DNA from: a bacterium
Lineage (GTDB): Bacteria; Zixibacteria; MSB-5A5; CAIYYT01
Length of the DNA: 64,000 nt
NCBI GenBank assembly: GCA_016708315.1
Contig: JADJGC010000009.1
Location: 41,314 to 105,313 of the forward strand
Direction: 5' to 3'
Under the pieces are notes generated by a model. The model saw only the letters and a list, made by a program, of their open reading frames with translations, was not told where the DNA came from and ran no database searches. The translations under genes were made by a program, and so were the position numbers. Shown piece after piece: positions 46,798-54,755 of the stretch. Positions within the stretch are counted from its first letter, which is position 1, and each line of letters opens with the position of its first letter.

Positions 46798-47572
46798 ACA
46801 TCAGGAAGAAAATCTTTACCAAGAGAAAGTCAAACAGAAAGATGAGAATCGAAGAAGTCACCACCGACATTGTCGTGGATTTGCCGACGCCTTCAGTACC
46901 GCCGCTGGTTGTGAGTCCGAGATGACAACCGACCAATGCAATGATGAAGGCAAAGACGACCGGTTTTGCCAGGCCGGTGAAAATGTCCTGCAGTGCCAAT
47001 GCCTGAATGGTTGACGATTTATAAAAACTAAAATCGAGTCCGAGAGAATACATCGAGATCAACATGCCGCCGATGATACCGACGATGTCGCCGATGACGG
47101 TAAGGATTGGCAGCATTATCAACAGTGCAATCAAGCGCGTGGTGACCAGTTTCTTTACGGGATTAGTAGCCATGGCGCGCATGGCGTCGATTTGCTCAGT
47201 GACTTGCATAGATCCGAGTTCGGCGGCAATTCCGGCGCCAACTCGACCAGCAACCACCAGTGCCGTCAACACGGGTCCGAGCTCACGCACCATCGAGAGT
47301 GCGACGACAACGCCGATGTAGACCTTGGCGCCAAAGCGGGCGATCTGATAGCCAGTTTGCAGGGCCAGCACCATGCCGGTGAAGAAGCAAGTGAGCAAGA
47401 CGATTGACAGCGAGCGCACACCGATTTGGTACATCTGTTCGAGAATCGTATCGAAGTAGCTTGGCCGCGTGAACATATAGCGCACGCTGTCGATTGTCAG
47501 ACGGAAGAGCTGATAGGTATGGATGGCGCCTTTTTCGAGAATCCCGCCGGAACGCACTTCAATCTTGCGCAT
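46784..47572 (-). CDS. mlaE: MlaE-type ABC transporter permease
   Basis: A 262-residue permease with five to six helices. MlaE family features are FTGMVLALQTGYQIARFGAK, ALVVAGRVGAGIAAELGSM, VTEQIDAMRAMATNPVKKLV and RLIALLIMLPILTVIGD. The start is the ATG at 47572 behind GAGG, four codons inside the longest frame, and overlaps the upstream lipoprotein gene by 14 bases. It overlaps mlaF at its 3' end. The complex works at the inner membrane to keep lipid asymmetry of the outer membrane in other Gram-negatives. The direction of transport here cannot be told. Confidence 0.95.
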   Translation of the reverse strand: MRKIEVRSGGILEKGAIHTYQLFRLTIDSVRYMFTRPSYFDTILEQMYQIGVRSLSIVLLTCFFTGMVLALQTGYQIARFGAKVYIGVVVALSMVRELGPVLTALVVAGRVGAGIAAELGSMQVTEQIDAMRAMATNPVKKLVTTRLIALLIMLPILTVIGDIVGIIGGMLISMYSLGLDFSFYKSSTIQALALQDIFTGLAKPVVFAFIIALVGCHLGLTTSGGTEGVGKSTTMSVVTSSILIFLFDFLLVKIFFLMFETG

Positions 47573-48023
47573 TCGACCTCGCAATACCTAAGCGCTTTTC
47601 CAGCTCGGTGATGATTTTGTCCTCAAGCAGTCCAAAGGAAGTGCATTTCACTTTTCGACCATTTGCCGTGATATTCAGCAATGTAGCAAACTCAAACTTG
47701 ATTTTCGTTTCGGCGCTTCCACTCAAGAGGATACGCATTTTACCGCGCCGTGTTCCCGGATACTGTGCTCCGAAGAAATTCATGCCGCAGTCGCAATACT
47801 CGGGAAGCACCTCAAAGCTGTCGCTTTCGATGGTGCCCTTTTGCAAGTCAGTTCGAGAGATTGGAATTTGTTCGGCATCGAGAATCTTCGTAAGCGTTTC
47901 CATAACTTCGGGGCGATTGCTGTGCTGGAATTCAGCCACAACAGGTTCGCGCAAAGTCGGTTTGCGAACAGTACAAGAAACTGCAACTGATATCAGTATG
48001 ACAAGAACCACCCAACGCGCCAT
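47559..48023 (-). CDS. Small lipoprotein upstream of mlaE
   Basis: A 154-residue protein with a lipoprotein signal (ARWVVLVILISVAVSC, lipid-bearing Cys about 17). The body has two alpha-beta units (EVMETLTKILDAEQIPISRT, and a strand pair KMRILLSGSAETKIKFEF). No family is recognised, though the size and layout recall the BamC-like or LptE-like small outer-membrane lipoproteins. The start is the ATG at 48023, ten codons inside the longest frame, so that the signal peptide is normal. Its 3' end overlaps mlaE, so it is likely the first gene of the Mla operon and may help the system at the outer membrane. Confidence 0.68.
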   Translation of the reverse strand: MARWVVLVILISVAVSCTVRKPTLREPVVAEFQHSNRPEVMETLTKILDAEQIPISRTDLQKGTIESDSFEVLPEYCDCGMNFFGAQYPGTRRGKMRILLSGSAETKIKFEFATLLNITANGRKVKCTSFGLLEDKIITELEKRLGIARSNAQD

Positions 48024-48088
48024 ATCTGCAAATGTACGTGAAAATAGTCGCACACTTCAAGACTTTATTGTGAAGAATGAATTAGGAG

Positions 48089-48739
48089 TTAGCGAGTCTG
48101 TTTGTTGCGGTTGCGCCGTTGCCTGATGATCTCGAATACGGCCGGTACCGCCGAGATGAGAATTATCACAACGATGACAATTGAGAAGTTGTTTTTGACA
48201 AAGGGAAGGCTGCCGAAGAAGTATCCGGCATATACAAAGAGTCCAACCCAGAAGATTGCGCCGATGATCGTAAAGGGGACGTACTTTCGTCGGTCCATTT
48301 TTGCCACACCGGCGACAAATGGCGCAAAAGTGCGGATAATCGGCAGGAAGCGACCGACGATAATGGTGCGGCCGCCATATTTGTCATAGAATTGCTGTGT
48401 TTTGTCGAGGTATTCTCGTTTGAGGAAATGGCTGTTTCCAGAGAACGCTTTCGGACCGATGAAGCGACCAATAGTGTAGTTCGTATTGTCGCCAAGCACA
48501 GACGCCAGCGCCATCAATGCAAAGGCGATGTTCGGATCAAGCGCGCCAGTAGCCGCCAAAGCACCGGTTGCAAACAGGAGCGAGTCGCCGGGAAGAAATG
48601 GGGCGATGACGAGTCCCGTTTCGCAAAAGATGACGAGAAATAAGATGGCATAGGTCCACGTGCCGTACTGACTAATCAGCTCGGCGAGATGCTTATCGAG
48701 GTGCAGGAACAGATCAATGAGATAGGTGACAATTTCCAT
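48089..48739 (-). CDS. DedA family membrane protein
   Basis: A 216-residue DedA (SNARE-associated/VTT) protein. Characteristic stretches are FCETGLVIAPFLPGDSLLFA near the N-terminus, FALMALASVLGDNTNYTIGR, and KYGGRTIIVGRFLPIIRTFAP with the reentrant-loop motif and conserved Arg residues. DedA proteins flip undecaprenyl phosphate or phospholipids in characterised bacteria and support envelope integrity. The ATG at 48739 is a plausible start. It stands next to the Mla operon on the same strand, which groups lipid-handling genes here, but the 36-base gap and separate ends leave co-transcription open. Confidence 0.93.
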   Translation of the reverse strand: MEIVTYLIDLFLHLDKHLAELISQYGTWTYAILFLVIFCETGLVIAPFLPGDSLLFATGALAATGALDPNIAFALMALASVLGDNTNYTIGRFIGPKAFSGNSHFLKREYLDKTQQFYDKYGGRTIIVGRFLPIIRTFAPFVAGVAKMDRRKYVPFTIIGAIFWVGLFVYAGYFFGSLPFVKNNFSIVIVVIILISAVPAVFEIIRQRRNRNKQTR

Positions 48740-48917
48740 CGCGGGAATATACGAGTTGCCGGTCGAAGGGCAAGGAGTTATGTATATGGACAGACGACCA
48801 CATGTTCAAATCGCGGCAAGAATGATTGTCTGTCTGATCTTTCCAACAGTGGCGCAAATTGTGATAGATTTGGACCAATTGCTGTAATCAGCATTAGAAA
48901 CGAGATACGGAGTAACT

Positions 48918-49607
48918 ATGCATCTTCCAGAGCAACACCGCACACATCGCGTGGGTTGGCTCCGCGCAGCAGTCATGGGTGCTAATGATGGAATTGTGTC
49001 GACAGCGAGCTTACTGGTCGGTGTGGCAGCTGCCGACGTGAGCCGAAGCAGCATCCTAATCGCCGGTTTGGCAGGGCTGGTCGCCGGAGCAATGTCTATG
49101 GCTGCCGGAGAATACGTATCAGTCAGCACCCAATCAGACACTGAGCAGGCAGATCTTGAACGTGAACGCAAGGAGTTGGCGAACGATAACGATTTTGAGT
49201 TGGAGGAGCTTGCCGCCATCTATGTCGGACGAGGGCTCGATGCGCAGCTTGCGAAACAAGTTGCACAGCAACTCATGGCTCACGACGCGTTGGGTGCACA
49301 TGCCAGGGATGAACTGGGAATTTCCGAGACTCTCAGTGCCCGACCATTTCAGGCAGCAATGGCTTCGGCGGCTACTTTCACGGTTGGAGCAGCATTGCCA
49401 CTGGCAGCCGCGATCATCGTACCAACGACCGCCATTGTGGCCGTGGTGTCGATATCATCGCTGGGGTTTCTTGCACTGCTGGGCGGGTTGGCGGCTCACG
49501 CCGGCGGTTCACCCTTGTTTGTGTCGATAGTGCGGGTGACATTCTGGGGTGCGCTGGCGATGGCGTTGACTGCCGGTGTAGGTGCATTATTTGGTGTCGC
49601 CTTTTGA
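48918..49607 (+). CDS. VIT1/CCC1 family iron/manganese transporter
   Basis: A 229-residue membrane protein. VIT1 family hallmarks are HRVGWLRAAVMGANDGIVST at the N-terminus, GLVAGAMSMAAGEYVSVSTQ in the second helix and a helical cytosolic metal-binding segment with many Glu residues (about residues 78-135: LERERKELANDNDFELEELA). Three further helices follow. The family moves ferrous iron or manganese out of the cytosol. The residue pattern (Asp in GANDG, Met and Glu in AGAMSMAAGE) is conserved. The leader at 48740-48917 shared with dedA holds no other gene. Confidence 0.92.
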   Translation: MHLPEQHRTHRVGWLRAAVMGANDGIVSTASLLVGVAAADVSRSSILIAGLAGLVAGAMSMAAGEYVSVSTQSDTEQADLERERKELANDNDFELEELAAIYVGRGLDAQLAKQVAQQLMAHDALGAHARDELGISETLSARPFQAAMASAATFTVGAALPLAAAIIVPTTAIVAVVSISSLGFLALLGGLAAHAGGSPLFVSIVRVTFWGALAMALTAGVGALFGVAF

Positions 49608-49675
49608 GTTTAAAGAAATTACCATTTACCGTGTCAGGATAAATAGTATCAAACTCGATTGAGAGGAGACAGACA

Positions 49676-49786
49676 ATGGGCGACAAGGGCGGAAAGAAAG
49701 ACAAGGACAAAGATCAAAAGCAAAAGAAGAGCAAACACGATCAAGAGGAAAAGGCAAAGCAGAATAAGCAGCCAAAGAAAGCTTAA
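49676..49786 (+). CDS. Small Lys-rich conserved protein
   Basis: A 36-residue protein, reading MGDKGGKKDKDKDQ at the start and ending KQPKKA, with a GAGGAGA ribosome binding site eight bases upstream. Almost half the residues are Lys, and the rest are mostly Asp, Gln and Glu, so it is disordered and very charged. Short proteins of this MGxKGGKKDK kind recur in unrelated bacteria with no known role. It lies 68 bases after the VIT1-type gene on the same strand and before two tRNA genes. Confidence 0.7.
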   Translation: MGDKGGKKDKDKDQKQKKSKHDQEEKAKQNKQPKKA

Positions 49787-49877
49787 TCGCCGATTCTATT
49801 GTTCTGAAGATTGCGGGGAGATTTCGGAAGAGGTTTAGTTGAGCCCGGGATGTTCAGAATTTCACCTCGCTAAAAAA

Positions 49878-49950
<73 letters not shown>

Positions 49951-49973
49951 ATTCAATCGACTATGTCTAAATA

Positions 49974-50045
49974 TGAGGGTGGATGGGATCGAACCATCGG
50001 CCCTGTGCTTAAAAGGCACATGCTCTACCACTGAGCTACACCCCC
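49974..50045 (-). tRNA. tRNA-Lys (TTT)
   Basis: A 72-base tRNA. The acceptor stem is GGGGGTG/CACCCTC (one G-T pair), the anticodon loop CTTTTAA with anticodon TTT, and the T-arm has GGTTCGATCCC. CCA is not encoded. It lies 23 bases upstream of the tRNA-Lys(CTT) gene in the same orientation, so the two lysine isoacceptors are likely co-transcribed. Confidence 0.95.
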
Positions 50046-50124
50046 ATAGCACGATTGCCAAAGATATAAACCCTGAGGCCAATGTCAACCTGATTGGGAA
50101 GATTTTTAGGGGGTCGTATTCCTG

Positions 50125-50810
50125 CTATTTGTAGTCTAGCAGTTCCTTGCCGGAATTCTTCGCGAGATCATACGCCCATTTTGTGATAATGATCGAACAG
50201 ATTACGCCGCTGACAGCATCAAGAGCGTAGATTTTCCAGAGCCAGCCGGCGGTCAAAGCGGCGATTGCAGTCAAGCTGGTCAATGCGTCCGCGATGACGT
50301 GAAGGTACGCGGCGCGAATATTGTGGTCGGAATCCTCCCGCTTGTGATGCAGCATCACGGCGCTGACGGCATTGACTATCAGGCCCACTACTGCAACGAC
50401 GATGGCCTCGCCAAACATGATTTCCTGCGGATTAAGAAAGCGCGCGACTGATTCGATGGCCATCCAGATGGCGATCACCTGCAACAGCAAAGCTGAAGTA
50501 TATCCAGAGAGGGCGAGGATCTTGGCGGTGCCGGCGACAAAGCGGGGGTTGTCGTGATTGCGGCGGGCGACCCAATAGGCGAACCAGGTCAGGCCGATTG
50601 CGAGGACATGCGATGACATGTGCCAACCATCAGCGAGCAGCGCCATCGAATTGGTGTAGTAGCCAAAGCCGATTTCAACCAGCATCGTAATTGCAGTAAG
50701 CAGGACAACCCACTTGGTCCGGCTTTCGTGATGATTTTGATGCGATGCTCGGAATGGTTGTGCTCGTGCGGGTGATGATGATGGTTAGAATGATCGTGAT
50801 GGTGCGACAT
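50125..50810 (-). CDS. Cation diffusion facilitator transporter with His-rich N-terminus (frameshifted)
   Basis: The N-terminus (MSHHHDHSNHHHHPHEHNHS, from 50810) is a typical metal-collecting tail. One base is missing near 50741-50746. In the restored frame the protein continues HQNHHESRTKWVV and then LVEIGFGYYTNSMALLADGW. This is the first CDF transmembrane site with its Asp, followed by NAVSAVMLHHKREDSDHN and AAYLHVIADALTSLTA (second site with His and Asp). The whole is about 228 residues with five to six helices and resembles DmeF/CzcD-like exporters of cobalt or zinc. The cytoplasmic C-terminal domain is absent, as in DmeF. Confidence 0.82.
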
Positions 50811-50911
50811 CAAGAGAAGATAGTTAGATTTCTCCATTAGTCAAGCTGTTGCAGTTCGACATAGGTAACGCCGAAAGCAGCAGCGCCCTGATCAAGAAAA
50901 GAATCGAAGGG

Positions 50912-51820
50912 TTAGCGACGCGGGTGCTTCGTCATGAGAGCGGTCTTGCGTAACTCAGCCTCTTGGACAGTCAACGGAAAATCGGGGCCGGTGTTTTCAA
51001 TCATCACGGAAGAAACACATCCGGCAAAGCAACCAGCTTCGTACCAGTCGTAGCCTTTGTCGATTGCGTAGATCATTCCCGCAGCGTAGGTATCTCCTGC
51101 CCCGGTGGAGTCCTTGGCGAGCGTCTCATACGCCGGGATACGGTACATGGTCTTGCCGTCATAGATGACTGAGCCCTCTTCGGCAAGGGTAATGATGACG
51201 ATCTCGGGTCCCCAGTCTTTCAGCATTTTTGCCGGGGTTTCGTAGTCGACGCGCGGATCGATTCCGGTGAGGACTTTGCATTCCATTTCGTTCGGCTTGA
51301 ATACAGTCGAGAGAGAGGCGATGCGCTCGATTTCCTTGGTCTTTTCGTGGGTGATGCGGCCTTCTTTATCGATGTTGCGCAAGAATCCCTGCGGATCGAC
51401 GAAGATCTTGGCGCGTGAACGGGCTTTGACGATCTCGACGTACTCGAGATCAAGTTCCTGGAGAATGGGACCAAAGAGAATCCAATCGGAATCGGCGTAC
51501 TTCTCAGGGAAAAAGTCAATTGGTCCGGCATCGCCGAGGACATCGAGCGTGCGGTTGCCGTGCTTATCATAGTAGATCAATTTGAAGCCGCCGGAAATCT
51601 CGGATTCTTCAACGGCGTATTCGATGCCGAAACGATCCATTTCATTTCGGAAGACCTTATCGTAGTCTTTGCCGATGCGGCCAATAAGGGCGGTTTTCTT
51701 GCCGAGTTTGGTCAATGCGAGACAGGCGTTGGTAGAACAGCCGGAGAGAACTCGACCATCGGTTTTGAGGTATGGAGTTTCAATCAGGTCAAAAACTGGA
51801 TTTCCGATTCCGGTGATCAT
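50912..51820 (-). CDS. PfkB family (ribokinase-like) carbohydrate/adenosine kinase
   Basis: A 302-residue PfkB kinase. The N-terminal region (GIGNPVFDLIETPYLKTDGR) leads to a substrate-pocket motif with GGCS-like glycines (VLSGCSTNACLALTKLG). The C-terminal active-site motif is LAKDSTGAGDTYAAGMIYAI with the catalytic Asp. It phosphorylates a sugar or nucleoside with ATP, and the family members closest in look are adenosine or fructokinase-like. It is transcribed away from the RiPP-like cassette and shares no operon with it. Confidence 0.9.
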   Translation of the reverse strand: MITGIGNPVFDLIETPYLKTDGRVLSGCSTNACLALTKLGKKTALIGRIGKDYDKVFRNEMDRFGIEYAVEESEISGGFKLIYYDKHGNRTLDVLGDAGPIDFFPEKYADSDWILFGPILQELDLEYVEIVKARSRAKIFVDPQGFLRNIDKEGRITHEKTKEIERIASLSTVFKPNEMECKVLTGIDPRVDYETPAKMLKDWGPEIVIITLAEEGSVIYDGKTMYRIPAYETLAKDSTGAGDTYAAGMIYAIDKGYDWYEAGCFAGCVSSVMIENTGPDFPLTVQEAELRKTALMTKHPRR

Positions 51821-52057
51821 CTTCTCAATTTCGCTTTCGTAGTAAATCTACCCTTGAACAACAACGGCGCCCAATTAGCCAAGAATCTACCGACAGAATC
51901 ATAGCGCCCTGATCGTTTTTGCCATGCGGCGCGGTTAGAATAGGCGTTTGGCCGTGAACCGTCAAGGAAATTTCACTGCTGCCTGAGATCGAGCAGCGTC
52001 ATAGTTTGCTGTTAACATTGAACTTAGAGAAACAAACCCATCATTATCACTTTTCCC

Positions 52058-52086
52058 TTGACAATGCGGACATTTCTATCTACACT
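52058..52086 (+). promoter_or_regulatory. Near-consensus sigma-70 promoter of the peptide-maturase cassette
   Basis: TTGACA at 52058-52063 and TACACT at 52081-52086 with exactly 17 bases between, giving a leader of about 55 bases to the ATG at 52148. It is the best promoter match in the window. The rest of 51821-52147 holds no gene. Confidence 0.65.
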
Positions 52087-52147
52087 CGTTTTGAGTAACT
52101 TCGGGTGTTTATTACAAACTTCTAAGAGACGACCGAGGATAGATCAA

Positions 52148-53494
52148 ATGCCCAGCGATGGTCAGTTGAAGCCTTCCCGTTATAATCTTCTCGTTGATCT
52201 GGCGTCCGGGCGCAAGTTGGCGTTCAATGGAGCCACCGCTGCGTTAGCAGAGATCGATGAAGAGACTATTCCCCGCTTCCTACGGTTACTAAAATCGCCT
52301 CATCGAGCTGAAAATAGTACTGAAGTCGAACTAGTCGAACAAATGAAGTATGCGCGGTTCTTATGCCCTGCAGAACACGATGAAGTTGCGGAACTGCAAT
52401 CTCGTGACCGGCAGCAGCGGCAATCGAAGTCGACTTTTTTCCTGACAATAGCTCCAACATTAGCATGTAATTTCCGCTGTGATTATTGTTTCCAGAGATC
52501 CAATGGTCTTGTGATGGATGACCGGGTCGTGGAAGCGTTGATCGCGTTCAGCAAGGAGCGGCTTCCCAGCAGCGAGCGGTTTATGATTACATGGTTCGGC
52601 GGTGAACCTACGCTCTGCATGCCGACAGTTGAGAAGTTGCAGGGGCGTCTGGCCGAAATGTCGCAGCAGTTTGGAGTCAAAGAGCTGACCTCGACAATGA
52701 TCACAAACGGTTATCTGCTCAATGGTACATTGGCGAGACGTTTGCAGGATTGCGGCATCAATGAGGCGCAGATCACGTTGGACGGTCCGAAGGAAGTACA
52801 TGATCGTCGGCGGATGATGTCGGGAGGGCGCGGCACATTTGAGCGGATACTGGCCAATATTGAAGAGTCGTGCCGAATCATTCGGATCATTGTTCGAATC
52901 AATGTAGATAGTGAAAATAGCTCTGCGCCGCTGGAGGTTGTAGATATCCTTCAGCAACGAGGACTTCTACAGCACGTGAATATCTATTTTGCACCGGTCA
53001 ACCCATCTCAGGGAGTTTGCGCTGACGTCAGTGGTCGCTGTCTGAGCACTGAAGCATTTGCGCACCTCCAAGTGAAGCTCTATGAGGAGTTGGTTCGACG
53101 CGGTGTATATCGGATCGAGTATCCGCAGGTCGCTCCGGGTGGTTACTGCGGCGCCGGAAACGATCACTCGTTTGTCGTAGCTCCCAACGGGCTGTTATTC
53201 AAATGCTGGGAGGAGTTGTCAATAGAACCGGATGATGCGATCGGCGATGTGTTTGGCGGCGTGCGAAACCAACGGCAGCAACGGAATTTGGATCGTTATC
53301 GCCTGTTCGATCCTTTCAGCAAATTGGAGTGCCGTGAATGCGCGATTCTGCCGTTGTGTCTGGGCGGCTGTCCGAAGGCTGCGACGAGCGAAAGCAATGA
53401 CGAACGAGGATTTTGCTCTCCGTGGAAGTACAATCTCGGAGAGATGCTAACATTAAGGTACAAGTGTAACACTCACGAGGAGGTAAGAGGATGA
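52148..53494 (+). CDS. Radical SAM/SPASM peptide maturase
   Basis: A 448-residue radical SAM enzyme. An N-terminal domain of about 95 residues (RYNLLVDLASGRKLAFNGAT) is of the kind found in peptide-modifying SPASM proteins and may bind the leader. The cluster motif is CNFRCDYC (Cys 107, 111, 114). SAM-binding GGEPTLC lies 50 residues later. The C-terminal SPASM/twitch part has Cys in GGYCGAG, LLFKCWE, LECRECAILPLCLGGC and GFCSPW, enough for two extra iron-sulfur clusters. The start at 52148 follows GAGGATAGATCAA. Frames open upstream lie before the promoter. The stop overlaps the peptide gene (ATGA), which points to stoichiometric coupling with its substrate. Confidence 0.92.
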   Translation: MPSDGQLKPSRYNLLVDLASGRKLAFNGATAALAEIDEETIPRFLRLLKSPHRAENSTEVELVEQMKYARFLCPAEHDEVAELQSRDRQQRQSKSTFFLTIAPTLACNFRCDYCFQRSNGLVMDDRVVEALIAFSKERLPSSERFMITWFGGEPTLCMPTVEKLQGRLAEMSQQFGVKELTSTMITNGYLLNGTLARRLQDCGINEAQITLDGPKEVHDRRRMMSGGRGTFERILANIEESCRIIRIIVRINVDSENSSAPLEVVDILQQRGLLQHVNIYFAPVNPSQGVCADVSGRCLSTEAFAHLQVKLYEELVRRGVYRIEYPQVAPGGYCGAGNDHSFVVAPNGLLFKCWEELSIEPDDAIGDVFGGVRNQRQQRNLDRYRLFDPFSKLECRECAILPLCLGGCPKAATSESNDERGFCSPWKYNLGEMLTLRYKCNTHEEVRG

Positions 53495-53583
53495 AGTTCA
53501 TCGAATCACCAAGCACTGCCATTCAGAAGCCGTGCCCATGCTACAAGAAGCTGTTTCTGATTCTGCCGCCGCTGCAGGATTAA
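53491..53583 (+). CDS. Putative RiPP precursor peptide (30 residues)
   Basis: A 30-codon gene that overlaps the maturase stop by ATGA and has the strong ribosome binding site GAGGAGGTAAGAGG. The product begins MKFIESPSTAIQKP, has Cys-Pro-Cys-Tyr at residues 15-18 and ends KKLFLILPPLQD. Two Cys in a CPC motif next to basic residues would suit a thioether or other carbon-linked crosslink. I recognise no precursor family, and the length is too short for standard gene finders. The support is context: it lies between two radical SAM/SPASM genes, in frame, with its own translation signals and followed by a hairpin. Confidence 0.65.
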   Translation: MKFIESPSTAIQKPCPCYKKLFLILPPLQD

Positions 53584-53599
53584 CGCTTCTGACCAAATT

Positions 53600-53630
53600 G
53601 GACCGGCGCTGAACGGCGCCGGTCCTTTCA
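53600..53630 (+). terminator. Terminator-like hairpin after the peptide gene
   Basis: A perfect 10-bp stem, GGACCGGCGC (53600-53609) with GCGCCGGTCC (53616-53625), a 6-base loop and a short TTT tail. It sits 17 bases after the peptide stop and 15 bases before the next gene, so it may let the peptide be made in excess over the second enzyme or protect the mRNA end. Confidence 0.65.
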
Positions 53631-53644
53631 GTTACGAAGGGAAA

Positions 53645-54715
53645 ATGACACACGCAAAGAACCTATCGCAGCGTCGTCCGGAGATTGTCGGGATAGAAAT
53701 CACGCGGGCTTGCAATCTGACATGTTCGCATTGTTTTACCGCGGCGGGAAGGCGACCGGCAAATGAGCTGAGCACCGGTGAACTTCGCAGAGTCATTGAC
53801 GAATTGAACGAGCTCGGCCCGGCACGAGCGATAGGCTGGACGGGCGGCGAACCGCTGTTGCGAGATGATCTTGTCGAACTTATGGACTATGCATTCAAGA
53901 AAGGCAAGATGCGGTCGGGCGTTACAACAAACGGGCTTCTTCTGAATGACGATTTGGCAAAAACCATGCGCGATTCGGGAGTCTATGCAATTCAAATAAG
54001 CGTTGACGGATCGAATGCTGAGAATTTTTCGCGGATGCGCAATGCAAGGCAGGAAGATTTCGCGACGATACTTAGTGCGATGAGCGCAGTGAAGAAAGCC
54101 GGACTGCAACTGCATCTGGCGATGTTGCTGGGCAAAGAAACTTTGGCTGACGCCCGTGATTTTCTTAAACTCGCCACGGAACAAGGCGCTGACGGCGTCA
54201 GATTCTGTGGATTTGTACCGGCTGGGCGCGGTCACCGTGATTCGATTCGCGAGCGATTTGAGTTTGGCGACCAACTCGGCCCGCTCCACGATTTCATTGC
54301 AGATGCCGCTGTACTGGAAAAGCCGATGGTCATGTTCGATCCGGCATTCGGACCCTTGCCACCGGACTACCAGTTTCATGAATGCTTGGCAGGAGTACAG
54401 ACGATGTACATAGCGTCGACAGGCGCGGTCTATCCGTGTACGTCGCTCATTTCACCGCGATTCGAAGTCGGAAACATCCATAACCGATCACTGGCGGAGA
54501 TTTGGAATGACCCGAAAATGACTGAAGTCTCAGACTTTGATTGCGGCAAGATTCATGGCAAGTGCAGTGATTGTGATCATATCAGCGAATGTCACGGTGG
54601 TTGCCGGGGAATTGCCTACGCCAACAATCTTGATGTCTGTGCTTCTATACCGAATTGCCTTTACGAATACAGTCGCTCTACCAGGAATCAACCGAAGGTA
54701 GATTCGATAGGCTGA
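53645..54715 (+). CDS. Second radical SAM/SPASM protein of the cassette
   Basis: A 356-residue radical SAM enzyme of the PqqE/MftC/AhbD-like group. The cluster motif is CNLTCSHC (Cys 23, 27, 30) and the SAM-binding WTGGEPLLRDD follows. The SPASM part has HECLAGVQ, YPCTSLI, FDCGKIHGKCSDCDHISECH, GGCRG and VCASIPNC. Unlike the first enzyme it has no long N-terminal domain. It starts at ATG 53645 behind GAAGGGAAA, right after the hairpin. The two enzymes share little sequence beyond the core, so they probably do two different steps on the same peptide, or one makes a leader-dependent change. Confidence 0.9.
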   Translation: MTHAKNLSQRRPEIVGIEITRACNLTCSHCFTAAGRRPANELSTGELRRVIDELNELGPARAIGWTGGEPLLRDDLVELMDYAFKKGKMRSGVTTNGLLLNDDLAKTMRDSGVYAIQISVDGSNAENFSRMRNARQEDFATILSAMSAVKKAGLQLHLAMLLGKETLADARDFLKLATEQGADGVRFCGFVPAGRGHRDSIRERFEFGDQLGPLHDFIADAAVLEKPMVMFDPAFGPLPPDYQFHECLAGVQTMYIASTGAVYPCTSLISPRFEVGNIHNRSLAEIWNDPKMTEVSDFDCGKIHGKCSDCDHISECHGGCRGIAYANNLDVCASIPNCLYEYSRSTRNQPKVDSIG

Positions 54716-54755
54716 TCTCCAAGAATTATCGGATCTTCATGAAGTGTGTAGGGGG

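Noticed and set aside
53663..54379. A 238-codon open frame antisense to the second radical SAM gene
   Set aside because: It lies wholly inside a gene with clear motifs, has biased composition and resembles no family. It is a shadow.
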